Positions 1 to 9,894 are shown, counted from the first letter of the stretch. The stretch: DNA of 64,000 nucleotides from Pseudoneobacillus sp042683745 (GCF_042683745.1 NZ_JBHUJX010000018.1:372001-436000); one strand, 5' to 3'. Notes: a model not told the origin generated them from the letters alone. Translations and numbers: made by a program.

Positions 1-1946
1 ATTAATGTACTTTTACCTGAACCTGAAACCCCAGTAACAGAAACAAACATTCCAAGAGGAATCTTTACATTTACCTTTTTAAGATTGTTTTCAACAGCAC
101 CTTTAATTTCAATGAAACGACCATCTGGCTTCCGTCTTTCGATTGGCAATGGGATGTACTTTTTCCCAGATAAATATTGCCCGGTTAACGAATTTGGATC
201 ATTCATCACTTCTTCTGGTGTACCTGCAGAAATGATCTGGCCACCATGGACTCCAGCACCAGGTCCAACATCGATTAAATAGTCTGCAGCAAGCATCGTG
301 TCTTCATCATGCTCAACAACAATTAAGGTGTTTCCGATGTCCCGCATATTTTGGAGCGTACTAATGAGTCGGTCATTATCACGTTGATGCAGCCCTATGG
401 AAGGTTCATCTAATATATATAATACTCCCGTTAATCTGGAGCCAATTTGCGTAGCAAGACGGATCCGCTGTGCTTCTCCACCTGACAAGGTGCCCGCTGC
501 TCGGCTTAGTGTTAAATAATCTAAACCGACATTAACGAGAAAACCTAACCGTTCGCTGATCTCTCTAAATATCAGCTTTGCAATTTGCATTTCTTTATCA
601 GTCAACTCTAGATTCGCAAAAAATTTCTGTGCCTCTTCGACCGACAGTGAGGTTACTTTTCCAATATGCTGACCAGAAATAAGTACAGCCAATGTTTCTT
701 CTTTTAATCGATAGCCTTTACATTTCGGACAAGGGTGTTGGGCCATATATTTTTCCATTTGCTCACGGATGTAGTCCGAGCTTGTATCTTTATAGCGGCG
801 TTCAATATTTGTTAAAACTCCTTCAAACTCCACATAGCCTTCACGAATTTGTCCGAAATCATTTTCATAGCGGAAAAAGATTTTATCTCCATTCGAACCA
901 TGTAGCACACGGTCAAATAAATTCTTCGGAATATCTTTGACGGGAACATCCATGTCAATGCCATAATGATTACAAACCGCTTCAAGCAATTGTGGATAAT
1001 ATTGCGAGCTGGTTGGTTCCCACGGGGCGATTGCATGCTCCTTCAATGTCAAATCCCAATTTGGAATGACTAAATCAGGGTCAACCTCTAGACGTGAACC
1101 TAATCCATCACAGCTCGGACAAGCTCCGAACGGACTGTTAAAGGAAAACATTCTTGGCTCTAATTCACCGATGGAAAAATCGCAGTACGGACAGGAATGG
1201 TTTTCATTAAACAAGAGCTCCTCCTCACCGATCACATCAATAAGGACCTTGCCGGCACCTAATTTCAGTGCACTTTCCAAGGAGTCCGCAATTCGAGGCC
1301 CAATTCCTTCCTTTATAACGACCCGGTCAATGACTACTTCAATCGAATGCTTCTTATTTTTCTCTAACTCAATTTCGTCACTTACATCCATCATTTCGCC
1401 ATTCACACGTACACGTACATAGCCTTGTTTTTTAACATCTTCAAAAACTTTGACATGTGTTCCCTTACGTCCGGAAACGACAGGTGCTAAAATTTGCAGT
1501 TTTGTTTTTTCAGGATACTCTAAAATTCGATCGACCATTTGTTCAACGGTTTGTGAGGTAATCTCGACACCATGATTAGGACAGGTTGGACGACCCACAC
1601 GAGCATATAATAGCCTCAAATAATCATAGATTTCCGTCACGGTTCCAACCGTTGACCTAGGATTTCGACTTGTTGTCTTTTGATCGATGGAGATCGCTGG
1701 CGACAATCCTTCAATTGCGTCCACATCCGGTTTGTCCATTTGTCCGAGGAACTGCCTTGCATAGGCCGACAATGATTCGACGTAGCGTCTTTGTCCTTCT
1801 GCATAGATCGTATCAAAGGCAAGCGAGGACTTTCCTGAACCAGAAAGTCCTGTAAGCACAACAAGCTTATCTCTCGGAATGGTGACATCTATATTTTTCA
1901 AATTGTGCGCTCTTGCACCCTTGACAATCAGTTTATCCATTGCCAT
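1..1946 (-). CDS. uvrA: Excinuclease ABC subunit A, N-terminal part (truncated by window edge)
   Basis: UvrA is the damage-recognition ATPase of nucleotide excision repair and loads UvrB on lesions. Reading the minus strand gives an open frame from an ATG at 1946 (MAMDKLIVKGARAHNLKN) that runs off the left edge after about 648 residues. Visible motifs are the first Walker A (GLSGSGKSS near residue 33), the Zn-finger cysteines CPYC...CPSC and CPKC, the ABC signature LSGGEAQRIRLA, the Walker B segment ILDEPSIGL, and the second Walker A (GVSGSGKSTLI) exactly at the window edge. About a third of the usual ~950 residues is missing. It lies 41 bp downstream of uvrB and is probably co-transcribed with it under the SOS box at 4127-4140. 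Confidence 0.97.
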   Translation of the reverse strand, partial: MAMDKLIVKGARAHNLKNIDVTIPRDKLVVLTGLSGSGKSSLAFDTIYAEGQRRYVESLSAYARQFLGQMDKPDVDAIEGLSPAISIDQKTTSRNPRSTVGTVTEIYDYLRLLYARVGRPTCPNHGVEITSQTVEQMVDRILEYPEKTKLQILAPVVSGRKGTHVKVFEDVKKQGYVRVRVNGEMMDVSDEIELEKNKKHSIEVVIDRVVIKEGIGPRIADSLESALKLGAGKVLIDVIGEEELLFNENHSCPYCDFSIGELEPRMFSFNSPFGACPSCDGLGSRLEVDPDLVIPNWDLTLKEHAIAPWEPTSSQYYPQLLEAVCNHYGIDMDVPVKDIPKNLFDRVLHGSNGDKIFFRYENDFGQIREGYVEFEGVLTNIERRYKDTSSDYIREQMEKYMAQHPCPKCKGYRLKEETLAVLISGQHIGKVTSLSVEEAQKFFANLELTDKEMQIAKLIFREISERLGFLVNVGLDYLTLSRAAGTLSGGEAQRIRLATQIGSRLTGVLYILDEPSIGLHQRDNDRLISTLQNMRDIGNTLIVVEHDEDTMLAADYLIDVGPGAGVHGGQIISAGTPEEVMNDPNSLTGQYLSGKKYIPLPIERRKPDGRFIEIKGAVENNLKKVNVKIPLGMFVSVTGVSGSGKSTL

Positions 1947-1987
1947 CTTCTACATTTCATCCTTCCACTGTCGAATCTTATTTCTAT

Positions 1988-3967
1988 TTAGCTTTCTGCT
2001 TTCAGCTCTAATATGAGATCACGGAGCTCGGCTGCACGTTCAAAGTTGAGAGCTTTAGCCGCTTCTTTCATTTCTTTTTCCATATCAGCGATTACTTTTT
2101 CTCGTTCTTTCTTCGTCAATTTACCCAATGATGCAGCTGGTTTGTACTCTTCCTGTTCTTCGGCCGCATGGGTTGCTCTAATGACATCACGAATTCCCTT
2201 TTGAATCGTTTGTGGGGTAATGCCATGTTTTTCATTGTACTCTTCTTGGATCGCTCGACGGCGTTTCGTCTCGCTGATCGCCACTTCCATTGAGTTTGTC
2301 ATTTTATCTGCATACATAATGACATGACCATTGGCGTTACGAGCTGCACGGCCAATGGTTTGAATTAAAGATCGCTCTGAACGCAAGAATCCTTCCTTGT
2401 CAGCATCTAATATCGCCACAAGTGAAACTTCAGGGATATCGAGTCCTTCACGAAGAAGGTTAATCCCTATGAGCACATCATACTTTCCTAAACGTAAATC
2501 ACGTATAATTTCAATCCGCTCAAGCGTCTTTACTTCAGAATGAAGGTATTGCACCTTAATACCAATTTCCTTCAAGTAATCAGTTAAGTCTTCTGACATC
2601 TTTTTCGTCAAAGTAGTTACTAAAATACGTTCTTTTTTAGCGATTCGGTCATGAATCTCCCCAATTAAATCATCAATTTGTCCTTGAATTGGTCGCACAT
2701 CAATCTTAGGATCAAGCAATCCTGTTGGACGAATAATTTGCTGAATCATTTCAGGTGAATGCTCCATCTCATACGGCCCTGGTGTTGCCGAAACATACAG
2801 GATTTGATTAACATGTTCTTCAAATTCATTAAACATGAGCGGACGATTATCCAATGCGGACGGCAGACGGAATCCATGCTCTACAAGCACTCCTTTACGT
2901 GCCTGGTCTCCATTGTACATTCCCCGAATCTGTGGCAATGTTACATGTGACTCATCTACAACAATCAAGGAATCCTTTGGAAAAAAGTCAAGCAGTGTAT
3001 ACGGGGTTGACCCTTCCGGACGGAGCGTTAAATGGCGGGAATAGTTCTCAATTCCAGAACAAAAACCCATCTCCCGCATCATTTCTAAATCATAATTCGT
3101 TCGTTGTTGGAGCCTTTGTGCCTCAAGAAGCTTTCCTTTTTCATGAAGCTCCGCTAAACGGACCTCAAGCTCTTTTTCGATATTCTCAATTGCAATTCTC
3201 AGCTTTTCTTCACGTGTGACGAAGTGGGATGCCGGGAAAATAGCGACATGTTCACGCTCACCGAGAATTTCACCGGTTAGTGCGTTTACTTCACGAATTC
3301 GATCGATTTCATCGCCAAAAAATTCGACACGAATACACTGTTCATCTCGAGATACAGGAAATATTTCCACGACATCCCCACGTACCCGAAACGTCCCCCG
3401 TTTAAAATCAATATCATTACGCTCATATTGGATATCCACCAAGCGATGCAGAAGTTGATTCCGTTCAATCTCCATTTCTGTTCGTAGTGAAAGAACCATT
3501 TCACGATATTCTTCTGGCGACCCTAAACCGTAAATACAAGAAACACTGGCAATGACGATGACATCTCTTCGCTCAAGTAAAGAAGAGGTAGCAGAGTGAC
3601 GAAGCTTGTCAATTTCATCATTAATACTTGAATCCTTTTCAATAAAAGTATCGGTCTGTGGGATATAGGCTTCAGGCTGAAAATAGTCGTAGTAACTGAC
3701 GAAATATTCGACAGCATTGTTAGGAAAAAACTCTTTAAACTCACTGTATAACTGACCAGCAAGTGTTTTATTATGTGCGATGATCAAAGTTGGTTTGTTT
3801 GTTTCTTTAATGACATTGGAAACAGTAAAGGTTTTCCCTGTTCCTGTAGCCCCTAGCAAGGTTTGATGACGTTTCCCCTCATTAATACCCTTCACAATTT
3901 CTTTAATCGCTGAGGGCTGGTCACCTTGAGGCGAATACTTTGAGACAAGTTCAAACTGATCTTTCAA
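1988..3967 (-). CDS. uvrB: Excinuclease ABC subunit B
   Basis: UvrB is the helicase-like damage verifier of UvrABC that hands lesions to UvrC. A longer in-frame ATG exists at 4033, but the best start is TTG at 3967, eight bases after a perfect AGGAGG. That start gives 659 residues beginning KDQFELVSKYSPQGDQP, the usual UvrB N-terminus and length. Visible are Walker A GATGTGKT (about residues 39-46), the beta-hairpin YYDYFQPEAYIP, the DESH box, the helicase motif QTIGRAARN, and a C-terminal UVR domain (MEKEMKEAAKALNFERAAELRD) that contacts UvrC. It is followed directly by uvrA in the same direction. Confidence 0.97.
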   Translation of the reverse strand: MKDQFELVSKYSPQGDQPSAIKEIVKGINEGKRHQTLLGATGTGKTFTVSNVIKETNKPTLIIAHNKTLAGQLYSEFKEFFPNNAVEYFVSYYDYFQPEAYIPQTDTFIEKDSSINDEIDKLRHSATSSLLERRDVIVIASVSCIYGLGSPEEYREMVLSLRTEMEIERNQLLHRLVDIQYERNDIDFKRGTFRVRGDVVEIFPVSRDEQCIRVEFFGDEIDRIREVNALTGEILGEREHVAIFPASHFVTREEKLRIAIENIEKELEVRLAELHEKGKLLEAQRLQQRTNYDLEMMREMGFCSGIENYSRHLTLRPEGSTPYTLLDFFPKDSLIVVDESHVTLPQIRGMYNGDQARKGVLVEHGFRLPSALDNRPLMFNEFEEHVNQILYVSATPGPYEMEHSPEMIQQIIRPTGLLDPKIDVRPIQGQIDDLIGEIHDRIAKKERILVTTLTKKMSEDLTDYLKEIGIKVQYLHSEVKTLERIEIIRDLRLGKYDVLIGINLLREGLDIPEVSLVAILDADKEGFLRSERSLIQTIGRAARNANGHVIMYADKMTNSMEVAISETKRRRAIQEEYNEKHGITPQTIQKGIRDVIRATHAAEEQEEYKPAASLGKLTKKEREKVIADMEKEMKEAAKALNFERAAELRDLILELKAES

Positions 3968-4126
3968 AAAAACAGCCTCCTGTTCGAAATCGAGAGTGGC
4001 GGTACTTTTTCCGTTGAATGTAAGATTAGCCAATCTGAAAAATATAGATTTTTATGGCACCGCTCGTAATATATTATTCACTATCATCATTCTACCACAA
4101 AGTATCCAAAACTAACCAATAATATG

Positions 4127-4140
4127 CGAACGGATATTCG
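4127..4140 (-). promoter_or_regulatory. Putative LexA/DinR SOS box for uvrB-uvrA
   Basis: CGAACGGATATTCG matches the Bacillus DinR/LexA consensus CGAACRNRYGTTYG at all but one position. It lies about 160 bp upstream of the uvrB start. A possible extended -10 (TGGTAGAAT on the minus strand) lies between box and gene. Assignment is by motif and by the known SOS control of uvrBA in Bacillus. Confidence 0.75.
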
Positions 4141-4178
4141 TTTTTTTTTATAAAAGACTTATTTTCCACAAAAAAAAT

Positions 4179-4202
4179 CCAGCCGAAGGGAAATTCGACT
4201 GG
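4179..4202 (-). terminator. Intrinsic terminator after the 4221-4715 gene
   Basis: Stem CCAGCCGAA / TTCGACTGG with a 6-nt loop. On the minus strand it is followed by a run of T (4170-4177 are A on the plus strand). It closes the pepF-membrane protein unit. Confidence 0.8.
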
Positions 4203-4220
4203 CAATCTTTCACATTGTTT

Positions 4221-4715
4221 CTAAATGTTTTTAAACAAGATCGTTTTTAATAGATACATACAGATGATAAATATAATAAAATTTTTCCAGTTCATAACAA
4301 TCCGATTATTTTTGGGCTGGACAATGCCGAATGCAACAATATTCCAAAACCATTTTTTATCAGTCCATGTTTTCTTTGTTGATGGTTTGTTTTCTCTTTT
4401 TTTGTTTTCGTGTCTCGCCCAAAGAATAATAATGACTACATCAAGAACGGAGGCGGCAGAAATGGCAATGATCATAAACCGTTTTGAAGGTCTCCATTTT
4501 CCTTCACGTTCTTTCTCTTTTTCTAGCTTTTTCTCTTCATAGGAGTCTAATTCCTTTTGAAAAGTAGTTGAAACCTCACTCTTTTTTTCCTTTACCTCTG
4601 TTATACTTTCTGATTTATTTCCTTGATAGGAGAGAGCAAAAAAAATCAATGAGACAATTAAAATCACGTACAATACAAAAAAGCCTAACACTGGGGATTT
4701 AAATCGTAGATTCAT
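4221..4715 (-). CDS. Hypothetical three-helix membrane protein
   Basis: No family is recognised. The protein is 164 residues from the ATG at 4715, which has AGAAAGG eight bases upstream; an in-frame ATG at 4754 has no such site. Three hydrophobic segments are visible: near residues 8-30 (GFFVLYVILIVSLIFFALSY), near 80-100, and at the C-terminus (FIIFIICMYLLKTILF). A lysine/glutamate-rich, probably coiled stretch lies between the first two. It starts 46 bp after the M3 peptidase stop and is likely co-transcribed with it. A terminator follows. Its function is unknown. Confidence 0.7.
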   Translation of the reverse strand: MNLRFKSPVLGFFVLYVILIVSLIFFALSYQGNKSESITEVKEKKSEVSTTFQKELDSYEEKKLEKEKEREGKWRPSKRFMIIAISAASVLDVVIIILWARHENKKRENKPSTKKTWTDKKWFWNIVAFGIVQPKNNRIVMNWKNFIIFIICMYLLKTILFKNI

Positions 4716-4761
4716 TTTGGGTACCTTTCTTAAATCACCAGTGGATTCATCCAATAAATGA

Positions 4762-6531
4762 TTATGATTCGGTCAACTCCATGTATCTTTGAATATTCGA
4801 TTCGATTCGATTAATCGCTTGCTGCCAGAAGTCAGGTTTCGTTAAATCGATGTCAAAATGCTTCATGGATAACTCTTCAACAGAAAGTATACCAGTATCT
4901 TTCAAAAGTTCAATATATTTACTTTCAAAATCGTCCCCATACGATTTTGATTGTTCATATAGCCCATTACTAAATAGGAAGCCAAACGTATATACAAAAT
5001 TATAAAAAGGCTCTTCCACATAATAGAAATGCGGCGTGACAATCCAAAAATAATCTTGATAATGCTCTAATTGGTCACCAAACACTTCTCTCTGTTTTTC
5101 AACAACCATTTTCGTTAATTCCGCTGCTGTTGGATTCAATCCTTCCGCTTTCAGACGATAAAATTCGATTTCGAAAAAGAAGTGAAATTGAACATATAGA
5201 AGGTATAGTACAGCCGCATTAATTTGCTCCTCTAAGACTTCAAGTTCTTCTTCTTTTGAACTAACATTTTCTGAATCTGTAATGATTAACTCTGAAAGAG
5301 TAGAGGCTGTTTCAGCTAGACTCATAGGGTATTTTTGTAATAGCGATGGTTGGTCGAACAATACAGTCCCATGGAAGGTATGCCCTAATTCATGTGCTAA
5401 AACCGCTACATCATTAAAGCTTCCATAATAATTAAGAAACACCCTTGACTCCCTACTCACTGGGAAGGCAGCTGCAAATCCTCCTAGTTGCTTATCCACT
5501 CTAATTTCAGAATCAATCCATTGATTTTGATAGGATTTCTCAACAAACTTCGAAAAGATCGGAAATTGTTTTTTCGTTTTTTCTAAAATGAATTGAATTC
5601 CCTCTTCCAAGCTGTATTGCTTTTGACCGTCATTCTTTTGATCAATAGGGACGAATAGATCGAAATAACTAAGCTTGTCTATGCCAAGTAATTTTGCTTT
5701 ATGTTTAAAATAGGAATGAAAAATATGATTATTCGATTTAATCGTATCCCACATTGTATTTAAAGTGTGTTGTGAAATCTTATTTAAAATTAGAGGCTCC
5801 TTTAGTACTGAATCCCAGCCTCTTTGTTTATATACTTTCATCCTAAATCCAGCAAAATGATTAAGGATCGCCGCAAAAGTTTCCTCATTTTCACGAAGCG
5901 TATTTTGTCGTGTATGATGGACTTCTTCCCTAATAATACGATTATTGTCCTTACTATATTTTGAAAGCTCTCCAAGAGTTAATTGTTCCTCTTGAAATTG
6001 AAATCTAAGATTGCTAATAGATAATTGGTATAATTCAGCCCACCCTTTATATCCATCAATAGCTAACTCTGATATTAAATTTTCCATTTCAACTGGCAAT
6101 CGATCTTTCGCATTTTCGCGTAAATGATGTAAGTAAAGGGAAATTCGATCATCATTTAATTCTTTTTCTAGTTCCAAAAAATCTACATCATGTATTTCTA
6201 TTAAAAAGTTTTGAAAGAGCATTTCCATGAAAGAATGTCTGGTGGAAATTTCGCTTGCCCTTGCATCTAATTGTTGTGCCTTTTCATCTTTTGTATTTTG
6301 AGAAACTAGGCAAAGAGTAAACTCAACTAACTCCTCTAATCTCTTTTTTAAGTCCTCCATGGTGTTCAAATAGAAAAAAAACAAGGATTTATTTGCTTTC
6401 TCTTCTTTATTCATTAATCTATTAATCTGTTTTTCAATGTCATTATGTAAATCCCTTACAAAATGTTGTAATTCTTCGGAGTCACTATAACCTTGATATA
6501 AATTATCTAAATTCCATTTTCCGTTTGACAT
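4762..6531 (-). CDS. M3-family oligoendopeptidase (PepF-like)
   Basis: A cytoplasmic zinc metallopeptidase that cuts short peptides. The 589 residues carry the gluzincin motif AHELGHTFHG (HELGH about 380-384), with the downstream glutamate in AETASTLSELI about 27 residues later. Length and the N-terminal helical domain fit the M3B oligoendopeptidase group. It is distinct from the PepF at 56622: the motif reads HELGHTFH here and HEMGHALH there. It lies 23 bp downstream of a GNAT acetyltransferase gene. Its substrates would be peptides delivered by the Opp systems in this window; that link is inference. No TetR-type operator was seen directly upstream. Confidence 0.9.
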   Translation of the reverse strand: MSNGKWNLDNLYQGYSDSEELQHFVRDLHNDIEKQINRLMNKEEKANKSLFFFYLNTMEDLKKRLEELVEFTLCLVSQNTKDEKAQQLDARASEISTRHSFMEMLFQNFLIEIHDVDFLELEKELNDDRISLYLHHLRENAKDRLPVEMENLISELAIDGYKGWAELYQLSISNLRFQFQEEQLTLGELSKYSKDNNRIIREEVHHTRQNTLRENEETFAAILNHFAGFRMKVYKQRGWDSVLKEPLILNKISQHTLNTMWDTIKSNNHIFHSYFKHKAKLLGIDKLSYFDLFVPIDQKNDGQKQYSLEEGIQFILEKTKKQFPIFSKFVEKSYQNQWIDSEIRVDKQLGGFAAAFPVSRESRVFLNYYGSFNDVAVLAHELGHTFHGTVLFDQPSLLQKYPMSLAETASTLSELIITDSENVSSKEEELEVLEEQINAAVLYLLYVQFHFFFEIEFYRLKAEGLNPTAAELTKMVVEKQREVFGDQLEHYQDYFWIVTPHFYYVEEPFYNFVYTFGFLFSNGLYEQSKSYGDDFESKYIELLKDTGILSVEELSMKHFDIDLTKPDFWQQAINRIESNIQRYMELTES

Positions 6532-6554
6532 CTATTACACATCCACATTTTATT

Positions 6555-7436
6555 CTATAAATTTTTTAGCATATAAACTTGTTTTGCAATTGGAGTGAAA
6601 CCAATTTTTGTTAGAACATTATGAGTTAATTGACTTCTCTTTAATGGCAAATTCGGAATAACACGTCGAATGTCATCAGTAAATGATCCAAAAACATGAT
6701 TCAACAGGAAGTGCGTTATTGTTAAAGAATCAGGATGTTCTTGAGAAGCTTCACATTGAAATAAGACGGTTCCAACATGCTTACCTGTCGAATCAATCGA
6801 CTTGCGATAATAGGCATAGCCGACAACCTCACCATCCTTATCTTTAACCACTACTGCTTCACTGTCTTTTGCGCTTTGCCATTGTGTTTGCCATGGATTC
6901 AATCCTTTGTATAAAGCGAGAGATCCAATCTGCTGCGGCAATACTTTTTCAATAGAATAGTTTTCAAATGATTCTTCGAAAGGAGCTTTTGACAGAGCAC
7001 CTTTCAATTCTAAGTGCTCTAGCTGATCAACCACTTCATAACCCATATTTTCGTATAAAGCGATTGCCTTTTGATTGTCAGCAATTGCTTCTAGAGATGC
7101 TAAGGTTACGCCCTCTTCTTTCAAAATTGATAGAGTCGCTTCCATAAGCATCTTTCCAATGCCTTGTTTTCGATAGTCTGTTGCAACACCCGTGCCGCCA
7201 TTCCATCCCAGCTTCACATCATTGAATGTTCGAACCCCGTTCTTAACGATTCCAATTGGTTGACTGTCTTTAAAAGCGACAAGAGATAAGGTTGGTGACA
7301 ATCCTTCACTCACTAATCGATTCACAAAATTTTCAACTGAGGTAGTCGCGTCGAAATAATATCCCTCAAAACCGACATTCCATGCTTTAACCCCTTCTTC
7401 TAGCGTACATTCTGATAATCTTTTTATTTGAATCAT
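6555..7436 (-). CDS. GNAT-family N-acetyltransferase (two-domain)
   Basis: Predicted acetyl-CoA-dependent N-acyltransferase of unknown substrate. ATG at 7436 (MIQIKRLSECTLEEG) has AAAGGGA nine bases upstream and gives 293 residues; the in-frame upstream start at 7517 lacks this. The N-terminal half carries the acetyl-CoA loop RKQGIGKMLMEA and the typical NQKAIALYENMGYE strand-helix. The C-terminal half is a second, degenerate GNAT-like lobe (GYAYYRKSIDS). It is a clear paralogue of the 293-residue protein at 45065-45946, sharing the pattern NGGTGV--(Y/D)--QGIGK. It precedes the M3 oligopeptidase, which suggests a linked role in peptide or amine handling. Confidence 0.85.
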   Translation of the reverse strand: MIQIKRLSECTLEEGVKAWNVGFEGYYFDATTSVENFVNRLVSEGLSPTLSLVAFKDSQPIGIVKNGVRTFNDVKLGWNGGTGVATDYRKQGIGKMLMEATLSILKEEGVTLASLEAIADNQKAIALYENMGYEVVDQLEHLELKGALSKAPFEESFENYSIEKVLPQQIGSLALYKGLNPWQTQWQSAKDSEAVVVKDKDGEVVGYAYYRKSIDSTGKHVGTVLFQCEASQEHPDSLTITHFLLNHVFGSFTDDIRRVIPNLPLKRSQLTHNVLTKIGFTPIAKQVYMLKNL

Positions 7437-7635
7437 CTTATGCCATCCCTTTCTATATTTAAGTTCTAAATTGCTGATTTCCCTCTTATAGTTTTTACTA
7501 ATCGATATGAAGGACAAATCCTTCTAAATTAGCAATCAAAATGTCTTTAATATGCACTATGAAGGACATTCCCCTTTTAAAACAATCGAATATCCTTCAA
7601 AAGTTTCTTAAAAATAAGATTTAAATAATCTCGTT

Positions 7636-8892
7636 CTAAAACCCCGTCAAACAGATCGGCTGCTTGCAAGAACCGAAAAACTGTCTCAAGGATTCAAGAT
7701 AAGCTGGGTCACTTATTTTCAACTTACCATATTGATAGAGAGTGAGAGTCTCAACAGAACCCATAAAAAGTGACGAACAATCTGCAATATCTAATTCAAT
7801 GTCAAAATCATAGTTTTTCTGTTCAGTTACTTGGAACGCCCCATTCTCCACACGAATTCCAATTGTTTCAGGCTGATTGGACACAAGTGTGTCAATAACG
7901 TTCATTTTGAATGAAAACGTTTGATTCGTGTCAATTTTAAACGTCAATTGGCTCAAGAAGAGATTCATATCAATAATTTTGTACATGATTCCCGTACCCG
8001 AAGTGTTTGTCTCGTGATAAACGCTTGGGATTAAATGCTTACTTCCATTCGTTGGGTCACTTAGGAGAAATTCAAGAGAATTGTCCTGTGTATTAAGAAT
8101 TACTCGATGTATTTGATCTGCTTGGCTATGTAAAAATGTGTTGATTTTCGAGAAAGCTGTTGGCGTATTGTAAACCAATTCTTTAACGACAATATTATTC
8201 GTTAAGAAATTAGATGGATCTTCACTTTTAAAGGAGAACATGAGATAACCCTCTAACTCCCCGTTATTCATATATCCTACAAATTTAAACGCAGGGTTTT
8301 TGAACATCGATTCCAATTCATAGTTTGTTTTAAGCAGACCGCCATGAGTGTTCTCTGCATAGCGATTAAAGCAATTTCTAATCAAATCTTTATGGGATTC
8401 ATCTAAGAAAACAATTCCTTCTTTTGTGCTAGTGCTTGGAAAACTTAATGGAGCTACTTGATATTGGTTCATCTTTGTCCCATGACCAAAGCCCATTTTT
8501 TTATAAAAGCCGGGATTGAAAGGATATAGCATCGCGACGGATGCACCTCTTTCCTGAAAATGGCTGATAAAAAAGGAAATGAGCTCCTTTGCTACCTTTT
8601 CTTTTTTATGCAAAAGGTCAACGGCCACAAGACCTACTCCGCCTGCTTCAATCATTCTAGAATACAAGTTCAATTGATAGTAATGAATTCTCATCCCACC
8701 CAATAGTTTTCCTTCGCGGAAAAGCCCAAAGAATTTGATAGAATCTTCATTCTCTTGAGTTTGTACAAGATTATTTGTAAATCGCTCTTTGAATTCAGGC
8801 GTATTTTGCATAACACCTGGATACGCATTAATCACAATCGATACAAAATCAGAAATTTCTTCACTAGTTAGTTTTCTTATTTGACTGTTCAT
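7636..8892 (-). CDS. Eis-like GNAT acetyltransferase with C-terminal sterol-carrier-like domain
   Basis: The N-terminal GNAT module contains GGVGLVAVDLLHKKEKVAKEL (acetyl-CoA site) and the PFNPGFYKKMGFGHGT strand. This is followed by a second GNAT-like lobe and a C-terminal SCP2-like domain (VIDTLVSNQPETIGIRVENGAF), the domain order of Eis-type acetyltransferases. ATG at 8892 follows GGAGAG closely; a TTG 15 bp upstream is less likely. It begins 4 bp after the stop of the S33 hydrolase, so translation is probably coupled. Eis relatives acetylate amines and aminoglycosides; the substrate here is unknown. Confidence 0.85.
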   Translation of the reverse strand: MNSQIRKLTSEEISDFVSIVINAYPGVMQNTPEFKERFTNNLVQTQENEDSIKFFGLFREGKLLGGMRIHYYQLNLYSRMIEAGGVGLVAVDLLHKKEKVAKELISFFISHFQERGASVAMLYPFNPGFYKKMGFGHGTKMNQYQVAPLSFPSTSTKEGIVFLDESHKDLIRNCFNRYAENTHGGLLKTNYELESMFKNPAFKFVGYMNNGELEGYLMFSFKSEDPSNFLTNNIVVKELVYNTPTAFSKINTFLHSQADQIHRVILNTQDNSLEFLLSDPTNGSKHLIPSVYHETNTSGTGIMYKIIDMNLFLSQLTFKIDTNQTFSFKMNVIDTLVSNQPETIGIRVENGAFQVTEQKNYDFDIELDIADCSSLFMGSVETLTLYQYGKLKISDPAYLESLRQFFGSCKQPICLTGF

Positions 8893-8896
8893 TTTT

Positions 8897-9727
8897 TCAC
8901 TCTCCAAAGTAGTCTATGATCATAGATTGCAAGACATCTGGCTTTTCAACCGCTGTCCAATGTCCACATTCTGAAAGCACTTTTATTTGTACATGTGGAA
9001 GATATTTCACAATTAATTCATTCAAATCGTCCGGAGTAATGATATCTGACTCCCCTTGAGCAATTAAGATCGGAATCTCACGTAAATTATCTAAAATAAT
9101 CAATTGATTATAGTTTTCGATAATGTCCTGACCAAGTACTTGATTCACTTCCGCATTACTCTTTGTTTTCGTTTTACGTTCTAAGGTTTCTGGAGAGTGA
9201 ACATAATATCGGTCTAAAATTTTGAAAATTTCAGACACCTCAGCTTCTCCTTTTTTATATCTTTCTACCACACTATCAAAGCTCGTCTTATCTTCTGGAG
9301 ATAATTTATTATTTAATTTCTCCCCAAAGCCTAAATATCCACTTGTTGTTGCTCCGACGGCCGCTGTAAGAAATAGTCGGTTCACATGCTTTGGATATCT
9401 AGAGGCATAGGCTAAAGCAAGCATGCTTCCCCACGATTCACCTACTAGATTTAGTTTTTTAATCTCTAACTTTTGACGAAGTTCTTCCAGTGTTTCTACT
9501 TCCTCAGAGATCGTATAACTTTTTTTATCTTGAGGCTCCTCGGATTGTCCGCAGCCCCTTTGATCATAAAATACTAATTGAAATTGATTTGCTAATCCTT
9601 CTAAATGGGGCAAGAAAAAACGATGTTCTCCACCTGGACCACCATGTAAAAACACTAATGGGGTGCCTTCTCCCATTTTTTTCGTAAAAATATTTAATCC
9701 CCTTATCGTTATAAATTCTTCAATCAC
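8897..9727 (-). CDS. Alpha/beta hydrolase, prolyl aminopeptidase-like (S33)
   Basis: Predicted serine hydrolase, possibly releasing N-terminal proline from peptides. The 276 residues show the oxyanion motif HGGPGG, the DQRGCGQSEEP segment typical of proline iminopeptidases, the nucleophile elbow GESWGS, a probable acid in GESDIITPDD and the catalytic His in ECGHWTAVEKP. Start is GTG at 9727 after AGGAGGGG. It is followed within 4 bp by the Eis-like acetyltransferase. No clear TetR-type operator lies upstream, only a weak AT-rich sequence at 9775-9795. A different alpha/beta hydrolase specificity cannot be excluded. Confidence 0.85.
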   Translation of the reverse strand: MIEEFITIRGLNIFTKKMGEGTPLVFLHGGPGGEHRFFLPHLEGLANQFQLVFYDQRGCGQSEEPQDKKSYTISEEVETLEELRQKLEIKKLNLVGESWGSMLALAYASRYPKHVNRLFLTAAVGATTSGYLGFGEKLNNKLSPEDKTSFDSVVERYKKGEAEVSEIFKILDRYYVHSPETLERKTKTKSNAEVNQVLGQDIIENYNQLIILDNLREIPILIAQGESDIITPDDLNELIVKYLPHVQIKVLSECGHWTAVEKPDVLQSMIIDYFGE

Positions 9728-9821
9728 TTAAAACCCCTCCTCATTTTGAAAATTTGTAATTTTATCATAATACAAATAGACCAATTAGTCACATGATAAC
9801 TCTTCAAATTTTTATAAAAAT

Positions 9822-9847
9822 ACCTCTGCCAACTTAGTTGCAGAGGT
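9822..9847 (-). terminator. Terminator after the M42 aminopeptidase gene
   Basis: Stem ACCTCTGC / GCAGAGGT with a 10-nt loop. On the minus strand it runs into ATTTTTATAAAAATTT. Confidence 0.8.
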
Positions 9848-9894
9848 TTATGTATGAATGGAAAATTTCCAAAGAGATTCTACTAATTAAAATA

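Noticed and set aside
1066..1422. 118-codon plus-strand frame inside uvrA
   Set aside because: Antisense shadow of a strongly conserved coding region. It has no ribosome site and its sequence is explained by UvrA codons.
7505..7620. Repeated GAAGGA/TCCTTC strings between the GNAT and Eis-like genes
   Set aside because: Short inverted repeats without T-runs or a consistent stem. They could be a weak terminator but are too ambiguous to call.
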